The notes below the pieces were generated by a model, which saw nothing but the letters and a program-made list of their open reading frames with translations, was not told the DNA's origin and did not search any database. The position numbers and the translations under genes were made by a program. A stretch of 64,000 bases of DNA from Rhodocyclaceae bacterium (GTDB lineage: Bacteria; Pseudomonadota; Gammaproteobacteria; Burkholderiales; Rhodocyclaceae). The stretch is taken from contig JAGRFY010000046.1 of NCBI GenBank assembly GCA_020445765.1, positions 32,875 through 96,874 of the forward strand, read 5' to 3'. Positions 27,712-35,599 of the stretch are shown piece by piece. The number at the start of each line of letters is the position of its first letter. Positions within the stretch are counted from its first letter, which is position 1.

Positions 27712-28029
27712 ATGAACCTCGCTGAACTGAAACAGGCCGGCGGGTTCATCCCCGCCGAGCCGGTCAAGGTGCCTGTCGAGTGGAAGGGCAACGCCTTCGA
27801 CGTGTTCGTCAAGAAGCTGGCCTTCGGTGACGTCGAAACCCTGGTCGGCGATGGCAGCGATGAGGGGCGCAGCGCCCGCATGATCGCCGCATCGATCCTT
27901 CTCGGCGACAGCCGTGAGCCGATCAGCTTCGCCGACGCCTGCCGTCTCGACGTGTCCCTGGCGGGCAAGCTGATCGAAGCCATCAACACCGCCAACGGCA
28001 CGCCGGAAGGTCTCGACCTCCCAAACTGA
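27712..28029 (+). CDS. tail assembly chaperone (gpG-like)
   Basis: A 105-residue protein between tube and tape measure genes, the place of lambda G. It starts MNLAELKQAGGFIPAEPVKVP and has no signal or membrane part. The last sense codons are CCA AAC, which with the preceding C make the -1 slippery heptamer CCCAAAC directly before the TGA. So it should also be made as a longer G-T fusion. Confidence 0.85.
   Translation: MNLAELKQAGGFIPAEPVKVPVEWKGNAFDVFVKKLAFGDVETLVGDGSDEGRSARMIAASILLGDSREPISFADACRLDVSLAGKLIEAINTANGTPEGLDLPN
28020..28026 (+). promoter_or_regulatory. -1 programmed frameshift site (CCCAAAC)
   Basis: Perfect X-XXY-YYZ heptamer in phase (C CCA AAC) immediately before the zero-frame stop. 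After slipping, reading continues CTG AGC CCC GCC... into the next open frame, which is offset by -1 as required. Confidence 0.75.
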
Positions 28030-28340
28030 GCCCCGCCGATGAGGTGTGGCACGAACTCGTGCTGCACGGCGTCGGCGGTCGCACCGTGGCCGAAGCGAAG
28101 CAGCGCATGTCCTACCCCGAGGCCCTGCGCTGGTTCGCGTACCTTAAGAAGCACGGTAGCCCGAATCAGCATCTGCATCGCGGCTTCGCGCTCCTGGCGG
28201 CCCAGATCAACAACGCCCTCGGCGGTGACGCCAAGGTGACCGACTTCATGCTGGGCGAGCACAGCCCGGCAGCAACACAAGAATCCGAACAGGAAGCCTC
28301 ACTGATGGACGTCTTCAACCTCCTGGCGGGCCGAGCATGA
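28026..28340 (+). CDS. T extension of the tail chaperone (made by -1 frameshift)
   Basis: An open frame of about 104 residues in the -1 phase relative to the upstream chaperone (LSPADEVWHELVLHGVGGRTVAEAKQRMSYPEALRWFAYLKKHG). It has no good start of its own; the GTG at 28044 lacks a clear ribosome site. As in lambda gpGT, the 209-residue fusion would bind the tape measure and recruit tube protein. Its stop overlaps the tape measure ATG. Confidence 0.75.
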   Translation: MSPADEVWHELVLHGVGGRTVAEAKQRMSYPEALRWFAYLKKHGSPNQHLHRGFALLAAQINNALGGDAKVTDFMLGEHSPAATQESEQEASLMDVFNLLAGRA

Positions 28341-30475
28341 GCACATCACTCGGAACGTTGACCGTCGACTTGATCGCCCGAACCGGCGGTTTCGAGGCCG
28401 GCATGGACCGCGCACAGCGGGTCGCCGACCGTCGTTCCCGCCAGATCGAACGCGAGATGAAGCAGCGCGCCGACGCGATCTCGGCCGCCTTCACCAAGGT
28501 CGCGACCGGTGTCGGCGCGGCACTTGGCGCGATCCAGTTCACCAGCATGGTCAAGGGCGCGGTCGATTCCGCCGACGCCCTGTCGAAGCTGAGCCAGCGC
28601 ACAGGCGTAGTGGTCGAAGACCTGTCCGCGCTGAAGTACGCGGCAAGCCTGAACGACGCCACATTCGCCGATTTGGGCAACGCCCTGAAGGGTCTCAGCA
28701 ATCGCATGCTGGCCGCTCAGGCGGGCTCTGGTGAAGCCGCAGGGGCATTCGCTGCGCTGGGCATCAAGGTGACCGACGCATCGGGCAAGCTGCGCCGTGC
28801 GGATGACGTGATGCTCGACATCGCCGACCGGTTCAAGGGCATGGAGGACGGCGCGGGCAAGAGCGCGCTCGCCATGCGCTTGATGGAAGAGGCCGGCATC
28901 CGGCTGATCCCGACCCTGAACAACGGGCGCGACGGCATCGAGGCGATGCGGACCGAAGCCGAAAGCCTGGGCGCGATCATCGGCACCGACTTCGCGAACC
29001 AGTCGGCCGCATTTAATGACAACGTCACCCGGATGCAGACGATGACCGATGGTCTGGCCGTCAGCATCGGCAACGCGCTCATTCCAAAGATCAACGAACT
29101 GACCGCCGAATTCCTCGAGGCGAACAAGGCGGTCGGCAGCATCGGCCAGACCTTGAATGCGCAGCTGAACGCGGCGCTCGGCATCGGCGAGGGCAACACC
29201 ATCCGCGAGCGTATCGCCGACGTTGACCGCATGATCGAGCAGGCCGACCGCTGGCAGAAGATCCTTCCCGGCGGCATCGGCGGCGCATTGATCGGCACCC
29301 GCGGTTCAAGCTTGCGAGCGCTGCGCGAAGTGCTGCGTGTCCAAGAGCGCTCGCTGGCCATGGCTGGCGATCTCGCAGATTTCGAGGACGCCCGCGACCG
29401 ACGCCTAAAGCAGGGCACCATACGCACGCCGGCACCAGCCCTGCCGAAGGTTCCGACAGGCAAGACCAGCGCCCCCAAGGTCGGCGACGACCTCGGCGAC
29501 TGGTTGGCGCCCATCCTCCGCGACTTCGAGCAATACGAAGTCACCCTGACCCGGTTCCGGTCGATCCAGAACGATGCCGTCGCCTCGACTGCCGACCTCA
29601 CCAGCAGCCAGCGCGCGTTCTTCGATCTGCTGAACGGTGGCGAGTGGGGTCGGTACACGGACGCACAGCAGGACGCCATCCGGGCGCAGTTCGAGGCGGC
29701 CGACGCCATCGAGCGCACACACCGGGAGCAGGCAAAGCTGAACGACTTGCTGAGCCAGACCCCGACCGCCGTCCTCGAGCAACAGCGGGCGACCATGCAG
29801 TTCCTGGCCGACGCCTTCGAGCAAGGGCGCATCAGCGCCGCGCAGTTCAGCGAGGCCGCAGCGGCAGCGCTGGGCAACCTGCCGGGCGCGGTCACGGCCA
29901 TCGAAGACAAGATGCTTGATCTGGAGACCGTCGCCAACGACGCTGCCCGGACGATGGGGGGTGCTTTCGGCGACTTCATCAGCGGCACCGATCGCGACTT
30001 CGGCGACATGGTCGCGAACTTCCTCCGGGGCGTAGCGCAGATGATCGCGCAGGCCGCCGCGCTGCAGGCGATCAGGGCCGCAGCCGGTGCGATGGGCTAC
30101 GGCGGTGCGTTTGCCGATGGCGGCGCCTTCGGTCCATCCGGCCAGATCACCGCGTTCGCCCGTGGCGGTGTCGTCGATCGGCCTCAGATGTTCAAGTTCG
30201 CAGCCGGCGGGAGCTTCAAGACCGGCTTGATGGGTGAGGCTGGCCCGGAGGCGATCATGCCCCTCAAGCGTGGTCCTGATGGGCGACTGGGTGTGTCAGC
30301 ACATGGCGGAGGCGGCGACACGAACATCGAAATCAACATCGCGCCGACCGGCAACAGCCAGACCGGCACCGGCCCCAATCAACAGGAAGCCCAGCGGCTA
30401 GGCAAGCAGATCGAGGGCGCCGTCATGGCTGTCCTCGTTCGCGAGCAGCGACCGGGCGGCACCCTCTACCGATAG
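28337..30475 (+). CDS. tail tape measure protein
   Basis: A 712-residue protein that sets tail length and passes DNA. The N-terminus is typical (LGTLTVDLIARTGGFEAGMDRAQR), then long helices with phage-tail-length pattern (GVVVEDLSALKYAASLNDATFADLGNALKGLSNRM). Ala-rich and hydrophobic stretches lie near 580-610, and a Gly-rich end contains GLMGEAGPEAIMPL. It is short for a siphophage; at the usual 1.5 Angstrom per residue it predicts a tail of roughly 100 nm. Confidence 0.92.
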   Translation: MSTSLGTLTVDLIARTGGFEAGMDRAQRVADRRSRQIEREMKQRADAISAAFTKVATGVGAALGAIQFTSMVKGAVDSADALSKLSQRTGVVVEDLSALKYAASLNDATFADLGNALKGLSNRMLAAQAGSGEAAGAFAALGIKVTDASGKLRRADDVMLDIADRFKGMEDGAGKSALAMRLMEEAGIRLIPTLNNGRDGIEAMRTEAESLGAIIGTDFANQSAAFNDNVTRMQTMTDGLAVSIGNALIPKINELTAEFLEANKAVGSIGQTLNAQLNAALGIGEGNTIRERIADVDRMIEQADRWQKILPGGIGGALIGTRGSSLRALREVLRVQERSLAMAGDLADFEDARDRRLKQGTIRTPAPALPKVPTGKTSAPKVGDDLGDWLAPILRDFEQYEVTLTRFRSIQNDAVASTADLTSSQRAFFDLLNGGEWGRYTDAQQDAIRAQFEAADAIERTHREQAKLNDLLSQTPTAVLEQQRATMQFLADAFEQGRISAAQFSEAAAAALGNLPGAVTAIEDKMLDLETVANDAARTMGGAFGDFISGTDRDFGDMVANFLRGVAQMIAQAAALQAIRAAAGAMGYGGAFADGGAFGPSGQITAFARGGVVDRPQMFKFAAGGSFKTGLMGEAGPEAIMPLKRGPDGRLGVSAHGGGGDTNIEINIAPTGNSQTGTGPNQQEAQRLGKQIEGAVMAVLVREQRPGGTLYR

Positions 30476-30483
30476 GAACTAGC

Positions 30484-30825
30484 ATGGCAGAAACATTCAC
30501 TTGGCAGGCCAGCTACGGCAGCGCACTCGATGAGGCACCCCGCGTCGAGGCAATCAGCTTCGGCGACGGCTACGAGGCACGCGTCGGGCAGGGCATCAAC
30601 CAAGACCCCCGGCGCTGGAGCCTGGTATTCACGAACAAGCCGACCCCGGTCGCCGACGCCCTGGTCAGCTTCCTGCGGGCGCGTGGGGCGCTGGAGTCGT
30701 TCGACTGGACCGACCCCGAGGACAACCCCGGCCGGTGGGTCTGCCGGGCGTGGAACAGCCAGCCCACGAGCCCGCGGCACAGGACGATTACCTGCGAGTT
30801 CCACGAGGTGTTCGAGCTGGTCTAA
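30484..30825 (+). CDS. minor tail protein (gpM-like)
   Basis: A 113-residue protein (FTWQASYGSALDEAPRVEAISFGDGYEARVGQGINQDPRRWSLVF..ALESFDWTDPEDNPGRWVCRAW) of the lambda gpM-like family found between tape measure and gpL. It is the last recognisable structural gene: gpL, K, I and J counterparts are absent. Confidence 0.85.
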   Translation: MAETFTWQASYGSALDEAPRVEAISFGDGYEARVGQGINQDPRRWSLVFTNKPTPVADALVSFLRARGALESFDWTDPEDNPGRWVCRAWNSQPTSPRHRTITCEFHEVFELV

Positions 30826-31751
30826 CGGGAAAAAGTCACCGGGCGAGGATTGGTCAGCTAGACCGCCCCGCCCCGTTTGCCCTTCTGTGACGCGGGAGAG
30901 CGCGGATTGGCCGGGCTTGGGGTCGCGCAGTCTCTCTTAATGATGTGTACAAGCCCTCACCCACCATCAACCAAGTTTCATCAACCTGAACCAACAACCA
31001 CCTGAAGCCTTACTGCCTCTCTCTCTCTCTCTCTCTTCATCCTCCGCGGCGCCGCCACCCTGGTCGCACGACTCGCCGTGTAGCCGCGCAGCGGCGCTTG
31101 GCTCGATCGGTGTTCCGTGTTGCCCGTCCGCGTGCCCGACGAACAGCCTCAGTCTCTCAGTGCCCCACGACTGTCGTCCCACGCTCCCACCCTGGCCTGT
31201 CCCTGTCTCACCCTCGACTGAGCCGCGAGGCCGAAGGCCGCAGGGGCGTGATCGATGCGCATCTCCTGGTGTGGCCTACCCACGACCCCACGACCCCACG
31301 ATCCCACGCCCAATGCCTGACGATTCCACCTCGCCTCTCAACATCCTCACCCTGGTCTTGGCGTCCCTCGCTTCAGTGCTGGTGCGCCTGTTCGTGAGCT
31401 TGATTCGCCAGTTGCTCCGCCTCGCCTCTCTCGCCCATTCCCGGCGCTCGAACGATTTAACACACTGCAACACTTTCCGCCCGAGGGTTAAGCGACGCGC
31501 TCACTATGTTTCCCTTGACCGCGCTCGGCACCCGATGGAATCCAACCACCGCCGGGAGCGGTCGCCCTCATGCAAAGGTGGCGGGAACAGGCCGGTGTCG
31601 AGAGACTGATGCCGGCCTGTATTCCCAGGAAACATGCGGGCTATAGGCAGTTTTTGGGAAGTCCGACGAACGGTCATTCCTTCCCAAGAACGGCTGTCAC
31701 CATGACTTCACGCGCCAAGGTTGGCGCGCAACATGAATAGGAGGAACGCAT
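30826..31751. other. gene-poor stretch where tail-tip and lysis genes would be expected
   Basis: About 900 bases with no convincing gene. Open frames are short and biased (Arg/Pro/Ser-rich). It contains a (CT)10 run at 31017-31036 and an 8-bp period repeat (ACGACCCC-like, 31282-31308). A weak frame from 31313 could encode a small hydrophobic protein (NILTLVLASLASVLVRLFVSLI). The stretch could be debris of deleted late genes. Confidence 0.55.
31017..31036. repeat. CT dinucleotide microsatellite (10 copies)
   Basis: An uninterrupted (CT)10 run inside the gene-poor stretch of the element. No open frame of clear worth crosses it. Confidence 0.8.
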
Positions 31752-31958
31752 ATGACGAATGGCATGAATGAAGCGGAACGAAAGCGGAAAGATTCGGAAA
31801 GGCTTGAGAAGATGAGCATGATCCTGGCACTGTTCGAGCGTAGGACGAGGCGTGATGGTTCGCCGACCGAACTCCAGAAGATGGCCGAGGAGGAAGCACG
31901 GCTCCGTGCCGAACTCGCAGCACTCGAAGCGCCCAAGAAAGCGCAGTTCGCTGCCTGA
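31752..31958 (+). CDS. small coiled-coil hypothetical protein
   Basis: A 68-residue highly charged helical protein (MNEAERKRKDSERLEKMSMILALFERRT..MAEEEARLRAELAALEAPKKA), probably a coiled coil. A perfect AGGAGG lies 7 bases before the ATG. I recognise no family; it stands alone between the late region and the control region. Confidence 0.6.
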   Translation: MTNGMNEAERKRKDSERLEKMSMILALFERRTRRDGSPTELQKMAEEEARLRAELAALEAPKKAQFAA

Positions 31959-32138
31959 CCCCATTCAACTGACCCCACCTCCGGCTTGATTACAGCCCCG
32001 CCACGGGCTTATCACGGCCGGAGGCAAACGACCCTACCTGAAAACCCTTCAGCCGGCTCCTAGAGCCTCTAAAGCTGCCTCCCGATATTCCCGCGACAAT
32101 CAACTTCCGGATCGGAAGTTTCTACCATTTATCGGCCC

Positions 32139-32197
32139 AATGGTGCAAAAAGTAATTCAACAATTTGCACCATTAACCGGCCCTGTCTTTTGCACCA
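32139..32197. repeat. three TTTGCACCA copies (two as an 11-bp inverted repeat)
   Basis: AATGGTGCAAA at 32139-32149 is the inverse of TTTGCACCATT at 32164-32174 (14-base spacer). A third copy, TTTTGCACCA, is at 32188-32197. They lie upstream of the promoter for the 32322 gene and are candidate repressor or replication-protein sites. Confidence 0.6.
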
Positions 32198-32257
32198 CCA
32201 CGTCATTCAGTAGTGACGTAACCTTCTCTTATATAAGGTTTACTTTAGACTTTTTGC

Positions 32258-32284
32258 TTGACACAAACACCCGTCTGTGATAAT
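32258..32284 (+). promoter_or_regulatory. promoter for the early/regulatory genes
   Basis: TTGACA at 32258-32263 and GATAAT at 32279-32284, with a 15-base spacer. The -35 is perfect and the -10 has one mismatch; the spacer is slightly short, which may leave room for control. Confidence 0.55.
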
Positions 32285-32321
32285 GTTTCGCGGTTGACAT
32301 TTAAATCGTGAAACTCAGCAG

Positions 32322-32840
32322 ATGAATGATCCGCTATACACCATCCGGGAGAGCGTCGATATTCTTTCCGGCCTCACCGGATTCGATCCGAAGAAGTGCC
32401 TCGAATTCCTGTCGAACAATCGCCGACCTGAGCGCCGGGATGAATCGCTGATCCCGTTCGAGCGAGATGGTCGGAATATCTATTACCGCCGGAATGCGCT
32501 CGATGTCGCGGCAGCGCGATTGAGGCAACGCATGCTTCGGCGCAAGGCTCGATCGATCATCGGCGAGCACCTGCCGGCCTATGTCCCGATTTCCACCGGT
32601 CGCGCCCTGGTCGAAGACCTCATCGGCGGCACACCCGACACCTGGGCCAGCCTCCTTCAGACCGCAGACGAGCCCACGCCGGAATGCTCGATTCGCATCA
32701 AGCGCCGTCGTCGCGCCCAGCCCCTGGTCAATGTCGCCGACCTGCACCGGTTCGCCGGGCGCCTGCAGACCATCAAGGATTCACAACCCGGCGCAGCAGC
32801 GGATCTGCTGCAACTCAACCAAGGAGCAGCATCAGCATGA
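32322..32840 (+). CDS. DNA-binding protein with excisionase-like (HTH_17-type) N-terminus
   Basis: A 172-residue protein. Residues 1-70 (YTIRESVDILSGLTGF..LIPFERDGRNIYYRRNALDVAAARL) resemble the helix-turn-helix and wing of MerR/AlpA/Xis-type proteins. The rest is basic, with IRIKRRRRAQ near 130. It is the first gene after the control region and overlaps the next by 4 bases. It could be the excisionase or an activator; the specific role is inferred. Confidence 0.5.
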   Translation: MNDPLYTIRESVDILSGLTGFDPKKCLEFLSNNRRPERRDESLIPFERDGRNIYYRRNALDVAAARLRQRMLRRKARSIIGEHLPAYVPISTGRALVEDLIGGTPDTWASLLQTADEPTPECSIRIKRRRRAQPLVNVADLHRFAGRLQTIKDSQPGAAADLLQLNQGAASA

Positions 32841-33103
32841 CCCGCAAGAACATCACCCTGTCGCCCGAAGTCCTGGCCATCGGCGGCCTGTTTCGCACGT
32901 TCGGCGCTGACATCCACGTCGAGCGCCAGATGTCGCAAGAGGACGCGGCCGAGTACATCGCCGCATCGAGCGTCGATTACACCCTGGACAACGGCGCGAG
33001 CGCCCTGCGCGTGGGCAGCAACGCGGACGGCGTCCCGTACTTCGCCCTGACCGGCTGCAGCGGCCGCGCATTCATTGTGGAGGGACATCCGGACAACAGA
33101 TAA
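32837..33103 (+). CDS. hypothetical protein
   Basis: An 88-residue soluble protein (MTRKNITLSPEVLAIGGLFRTFGADIHVERQMSQEDAAEYIAAS). Its ATG overlaps the stop of the previous gene, so the pair is translationally coupled. No family recognised. Confidence 0.6.
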   Translation: MTRKNITLSPEVLAIGGLFRTFGADIHVERQMSQEDAAEYIAASSVDYTLDNGASALRVGSNADGVPYFALTGCSGRAFIVEGHPDNR

Positions 33104-33192
33104 GCGAGTCGCCACCGAAGGCCCCGCCGGGGTTTTCAGTGGCGGTTCGCCCGGTCGGTCAGTGATGACTGACCGCTCAGCCACAAAAAGCA

Positions 33193-33220
33193 AATGCCCA
33201 CTGTTGGCGCAGTGGGCATT
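33193..33220. other. stem-loop just upstream of the putative replication gene
   Basis: AATGCCCACTG and CAGTGGGCATT form a perfect 11-bp stem around TTGGCG, ending 33 bases before the next ATG. No T run follows on the plus strand. On the minus strand a T-rich stretch follows, so it might be a terminator for that strand. A hairpin origin for a rolling-circle initiator is the other reading. Confidence 0.5.
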
Positions 33221-33253
33221 CAGCAACTTCAGCGACCCCTCCACAAGGTCAGA

Positions 33254-34807
33254 ATGCATTTTACCGACATATCACTGCACAGTCAATACGATTTCGTCGA
33301 ACTTCGCGTCAACATCGCGAGGCCGACGAACATCAAAGGCTTCAGATCGGCGCTAGCCGCAGCCATCCCGGCGCACTGCCAGAACATCGAAGCAGACGAG
33401 CGCCTGGACGCGCAGGCCGACGACCTCGACCTCACCGACGCGCCGCCCAAGAAGCCAGCCGGTTACCCAGCTCGCGACCAAGATCCGAACTCGTGCACGA
33501 TCTGGACGTTCCGCGTCTATGACCCCGAGCACCGGGACGACCTGGACCAGACCGTCGCCAGCCTCGACAGCCGATTCGGCGTCGTCGGCGCCCCAGAGAT
33601 CACAGCGATCGAGCTGGCCGTAGATGCCCGCAACCGGGGCGACTATGACCCCGAAGCGCTGAGCGCCTACCTGGCTCACGTCACGACCGGCCACAACCAC
33701 TTCGGCCCCGAGCACGACCGCATGATGTACTTTCGGGCGAGGCGTCGTTTCGATGTCCCGACCCGCCAGACCTCCCTGGCGCGGATGTTCCTCGCCGGCT
33801 ACAACTGCGGCATTGGCAATGTCAACCCGAAGCACGGCGCCATCGCACCCGTCCGAGCGCATAGCTACTTCAAGGTCTGGGATCGAGGCGCTGAGCTACC
33901 GGAGAAGCGGCACCGCGCCCGGTTCGAGATCCGTCTTCAGGAGTCCGAGCTTCGCGCACGGGGCATCACCACGCTGGACGACCTCGCGGCCATCGACGCC
34001 CGGTCCGCGTTTGGCGATTACTTCCAGTTTCGCCGACTGCGTGATGACCTCTCGGCCTACTCGCGCGCCCTGGCCGGCACGACGTTCCCCGTGCACAGCC
34101 GCGCACCACGCGGGCCAGCCAAGAACGGGCGCCAGTTCCATCGCTGCAGCGTCGCCGACGTCGCGCTGAACAAGAAGATGGGCATCGCGCTCGACAAGCT
34201 GACGCAGCGATGGAACAGACCGAGCCCGGAACCCGCCAGAACGCCCGCAGCGACCGCCACCACCCCGGCAGCTACCCCTGCCCGTCCCGAGCCGTCCGAG
34301 CCCGCCACAGCGCCCCTGCACAAGCCAATTTCAGGGCTTGACGCGCTGTTCGATGACGTCGCCGCCGAGATCCGGGCGCCGCGAGACACCAGCGACGCCC
34401 TCACCTGGCTTGTCGAGTTTGAGCACCAAATTTATGCCGAGCACCGGGCGGCCGAGATCGCCGTCGCCGAGCACATCGCGCAAGTGGCGAAGGTCAGCGG
34501 TGGAGATCTGGCAAGCGGCGAGACCATCCCCGCATCCGGCTACAATCGCGCCTTCCAACTGAACGGGGGCACGCATGACCGGGAGCGCACCGAAGCTACG
34601 ATTCACGACCGGAGAAGAGGTGAAGACGCTGCGGCACCGGCTGGGGTTGAATCAGTCGATGTTCTGGACACCCTTCGGCGTCACGCAGTCGGGCGGCAGC
34701 CGCTACGAGAGCGGCCGGAACATCCCCGAGCCGGTTCAGATCCTCCTGACCATCGCCCACGGCACCGCCAAGCAGTCGGAGGCTGTAGTGTCCTGGCTGC
34801 GGCGTGA
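33254..34807 (+). CDS. putative replication initiation protein (Rep-like)
   Basis: A frame of 517 residues from the ATG at 33254 (AAGG 5 bases upstream). The first 320 residues are coherent: ITAIELAVDARN, MMYFRARRRF, YFKVWDRGAELPEKRHRARFEIRLQESELR. This layout recalls replication initiation factors of small replicons and filamentous phages, but no catalytic Tyr motif is certain. After about residue 330 there is a Pro/Ala/Thr linker and a helical end. The last 75 or so residues run over the Xre gene in another frame and look like noise, so a frameshift may have removed the true stop. Confidence 0.4.
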   Translation: MHFTDISLHSQYDFVELRVNIARPTNIKGFRSALAAAIPAHCQNIEADERLDAQADDLDLTDAPPKKPAGYPARDQDPNSCTIWTFRVYDPEHRDDLDQTVASLDSRFGVVGAPEITAIELAVDARNRGDYDPEALSAYLAHVTTGHNHFGPEHDRMMYFRARRRFDVPTRQTSLARMFLAGYNCGIGNVNPKHGAIAPVRAHSYFKVWDRGAELPEKRHRARFEIRLQESELRARGITTLDDLAAIDARSAFGDYFQFRRLRDDLSAYSRALAGTTFPVHSRAPRGPAKNGRQFHRCSVADVALNKKMGIALDKLTQRWNRPSPEPARTPAATATTPAATPARPEPSEPATAPLHKPISGLDALFDDVAAEIRAPRDTSDALTWLVEFEHQIYAEHRAAEIAVAEHIAQVAKVSGGDLASGETIPASGYNRAFQLNGGTHDRERTEATIHDRRRGEDAAAPAGVESVDVLDTLRRHAVGRQPLRERPEHPRAGSDPPDHRPRHRQAVGGCSVLAAA

Positions 34808-34832
34808 GGACGACGTGAAGAGGAATGGCTAA
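34575..34832 (+). CDS. Xre-type helix-turn-helix regulator
   Basis: An 85-residue protein with the XRE pattern LRHRLGLNQSMFWTPFGVTQSGGSRYESGRNIPEPVQILLTIAHG. It is preceded by a G-rich ribosome site. Its TAA overlaps the next ATG (TAATG), so it is coupled to the HEPN-like and HNH genes. It may be the element's repressor or the regulator of the cargo operon. Confidence 0.75.
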   Translation: MTGSAPKLRFTTGEEVKTLRHRLGLNQSMFWTPFGVTQSGGSRYESGRNIPEPVQILLTIAHGTAKQSEAVVSWLRREDDVKRNG

Positions 34833-35599
34833 TGGCTGACGGGCAAATCGACCGGTTTGAATGGACGTTCTCGCCCGGCGATCTCTTCGAAGATGATCAT
34901 GAAATTGAACGAGAAGCCTACATTTTGCGCTTCTCGAAGGGGAAGATCTCCGCTGACGTCAACGCGGATTACTTTAACGAACATCCAGAAATCCGTACAA
35001 AAATTCAGCACGAAATTCAGATGCGGATCGACGCCGCAACGGTAATTTCGCCAAACCGACCGACTCTGTCCGAATCCTCGCGGAGGATGGTTTTTGCGGA
35101 CGGACGCACAGTTAATTGCATTGAACCAAAAACTGGCCATATTGTTTGGTCGGGACATAGACCAGAGATTGGCATCGCAACGTCAGAAAGTACTATTTTT
35201 GATTCCCCAGGGGGCCGAATTGGTCGAACGCGACGCATAGCAGACCGTTGCTCGGCACACCAAGACGACCATTGCCTTGGTGCCATGCTCGCGGGCGTCA
35301 ATTCCGCAAACAACCATCCCGACCACGCGCTGGTCCACCTCTATGAAGTTCGTGACGCCGCCCAAAAACGCTTTTGCAGAGCAGAGCGCGCTCGCAGGAC
35401 AATTGGCATCTCGAAATCGCGATGGGACGACCTAGGTGATATCTGCAATCACCTTCCCCTAAACCAGGGTAGGCATCGTGGCAAACACGAAGGGGAACTG
35501 AGGAATGCGACCGGCCAGGAGTTAGAACTCGCACGCCAGATCGTGCAAGAGATTATCGAGGGCTACCTCGACCATCTGGAGCGAGCAGGCAATGGATGA
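34832..35599 (+). CDS. hypothetical protein with HEPN-like C-terminus
   Basis: A 255-residue cytoplasmic protein with AT-richer codon use than the flanking genes, suggesting separate origin. The C-terminal half (NNHPDHALVHLYEVRDAAQKRF..WDDLGDICNH..NQGRHRGKHEGELRNATGQELELARQIVQEIIEGYLDHL) has the helical RHxG pattern seen in HEPN-like abortive-infection proteins. The N-terminal half (EREAYILRFSKGKISADVNADYF) is unrecognised. It overlaps the HNH gene by 8 bases. Defence function is inferred from context. Confidence 0.45.
   Translation: MADGQIDRFEWTFSPGDLFEDDHEIEREAYILRFSKGKISADVNADYFNEHPEIRTKIQHEIQMRIDAATVISPNRPTLSESSRRMVFADGRTVNCIEPKTGHIVWSGHRPEIGIATSESTIFDSPGGRIGRTRRIADRCSAHQDDHCLGAMLAGVNSANNHPDHALVHLYEVRDAAQKRFCRAERARRTIGISKSRWDDLGDICNHLPLNQGRHRGKHEGELRNATGQELELARQIVQEIIEGYLDHLERAGNG

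Larger units (their letters stand above)
31959..32321. other. control region of the element: dyads, repeats and promoter
   Basis: AT-richer than its surroundings and without a gene. It holds AACTTCCG/CGGAAGTT arms (32102-32120), an 11-bp inverted repeat with TTTGCACCA sequences, an ACGTCA/TGACGT pair (32200-32219) and a strong promoter. This looks like an operator region or a replication/immunity control site. Confidence 0.6.

Noticed and set aside
31282-31308. ACGACCCC tandem repeat as a CRISPR or functional array
   Set aside because: Only three short copies without spacers; simple-sequence noise. No CRISPR array is seen anywhere in the window.
31160-31609. 149-residue frame with a hydrophobic part from 31313
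   Set aside because: Pro/Arg/Ser-rich with no ribosome site at 31313; mentioned as a weak possibility in the gene-poor stretch but not called.
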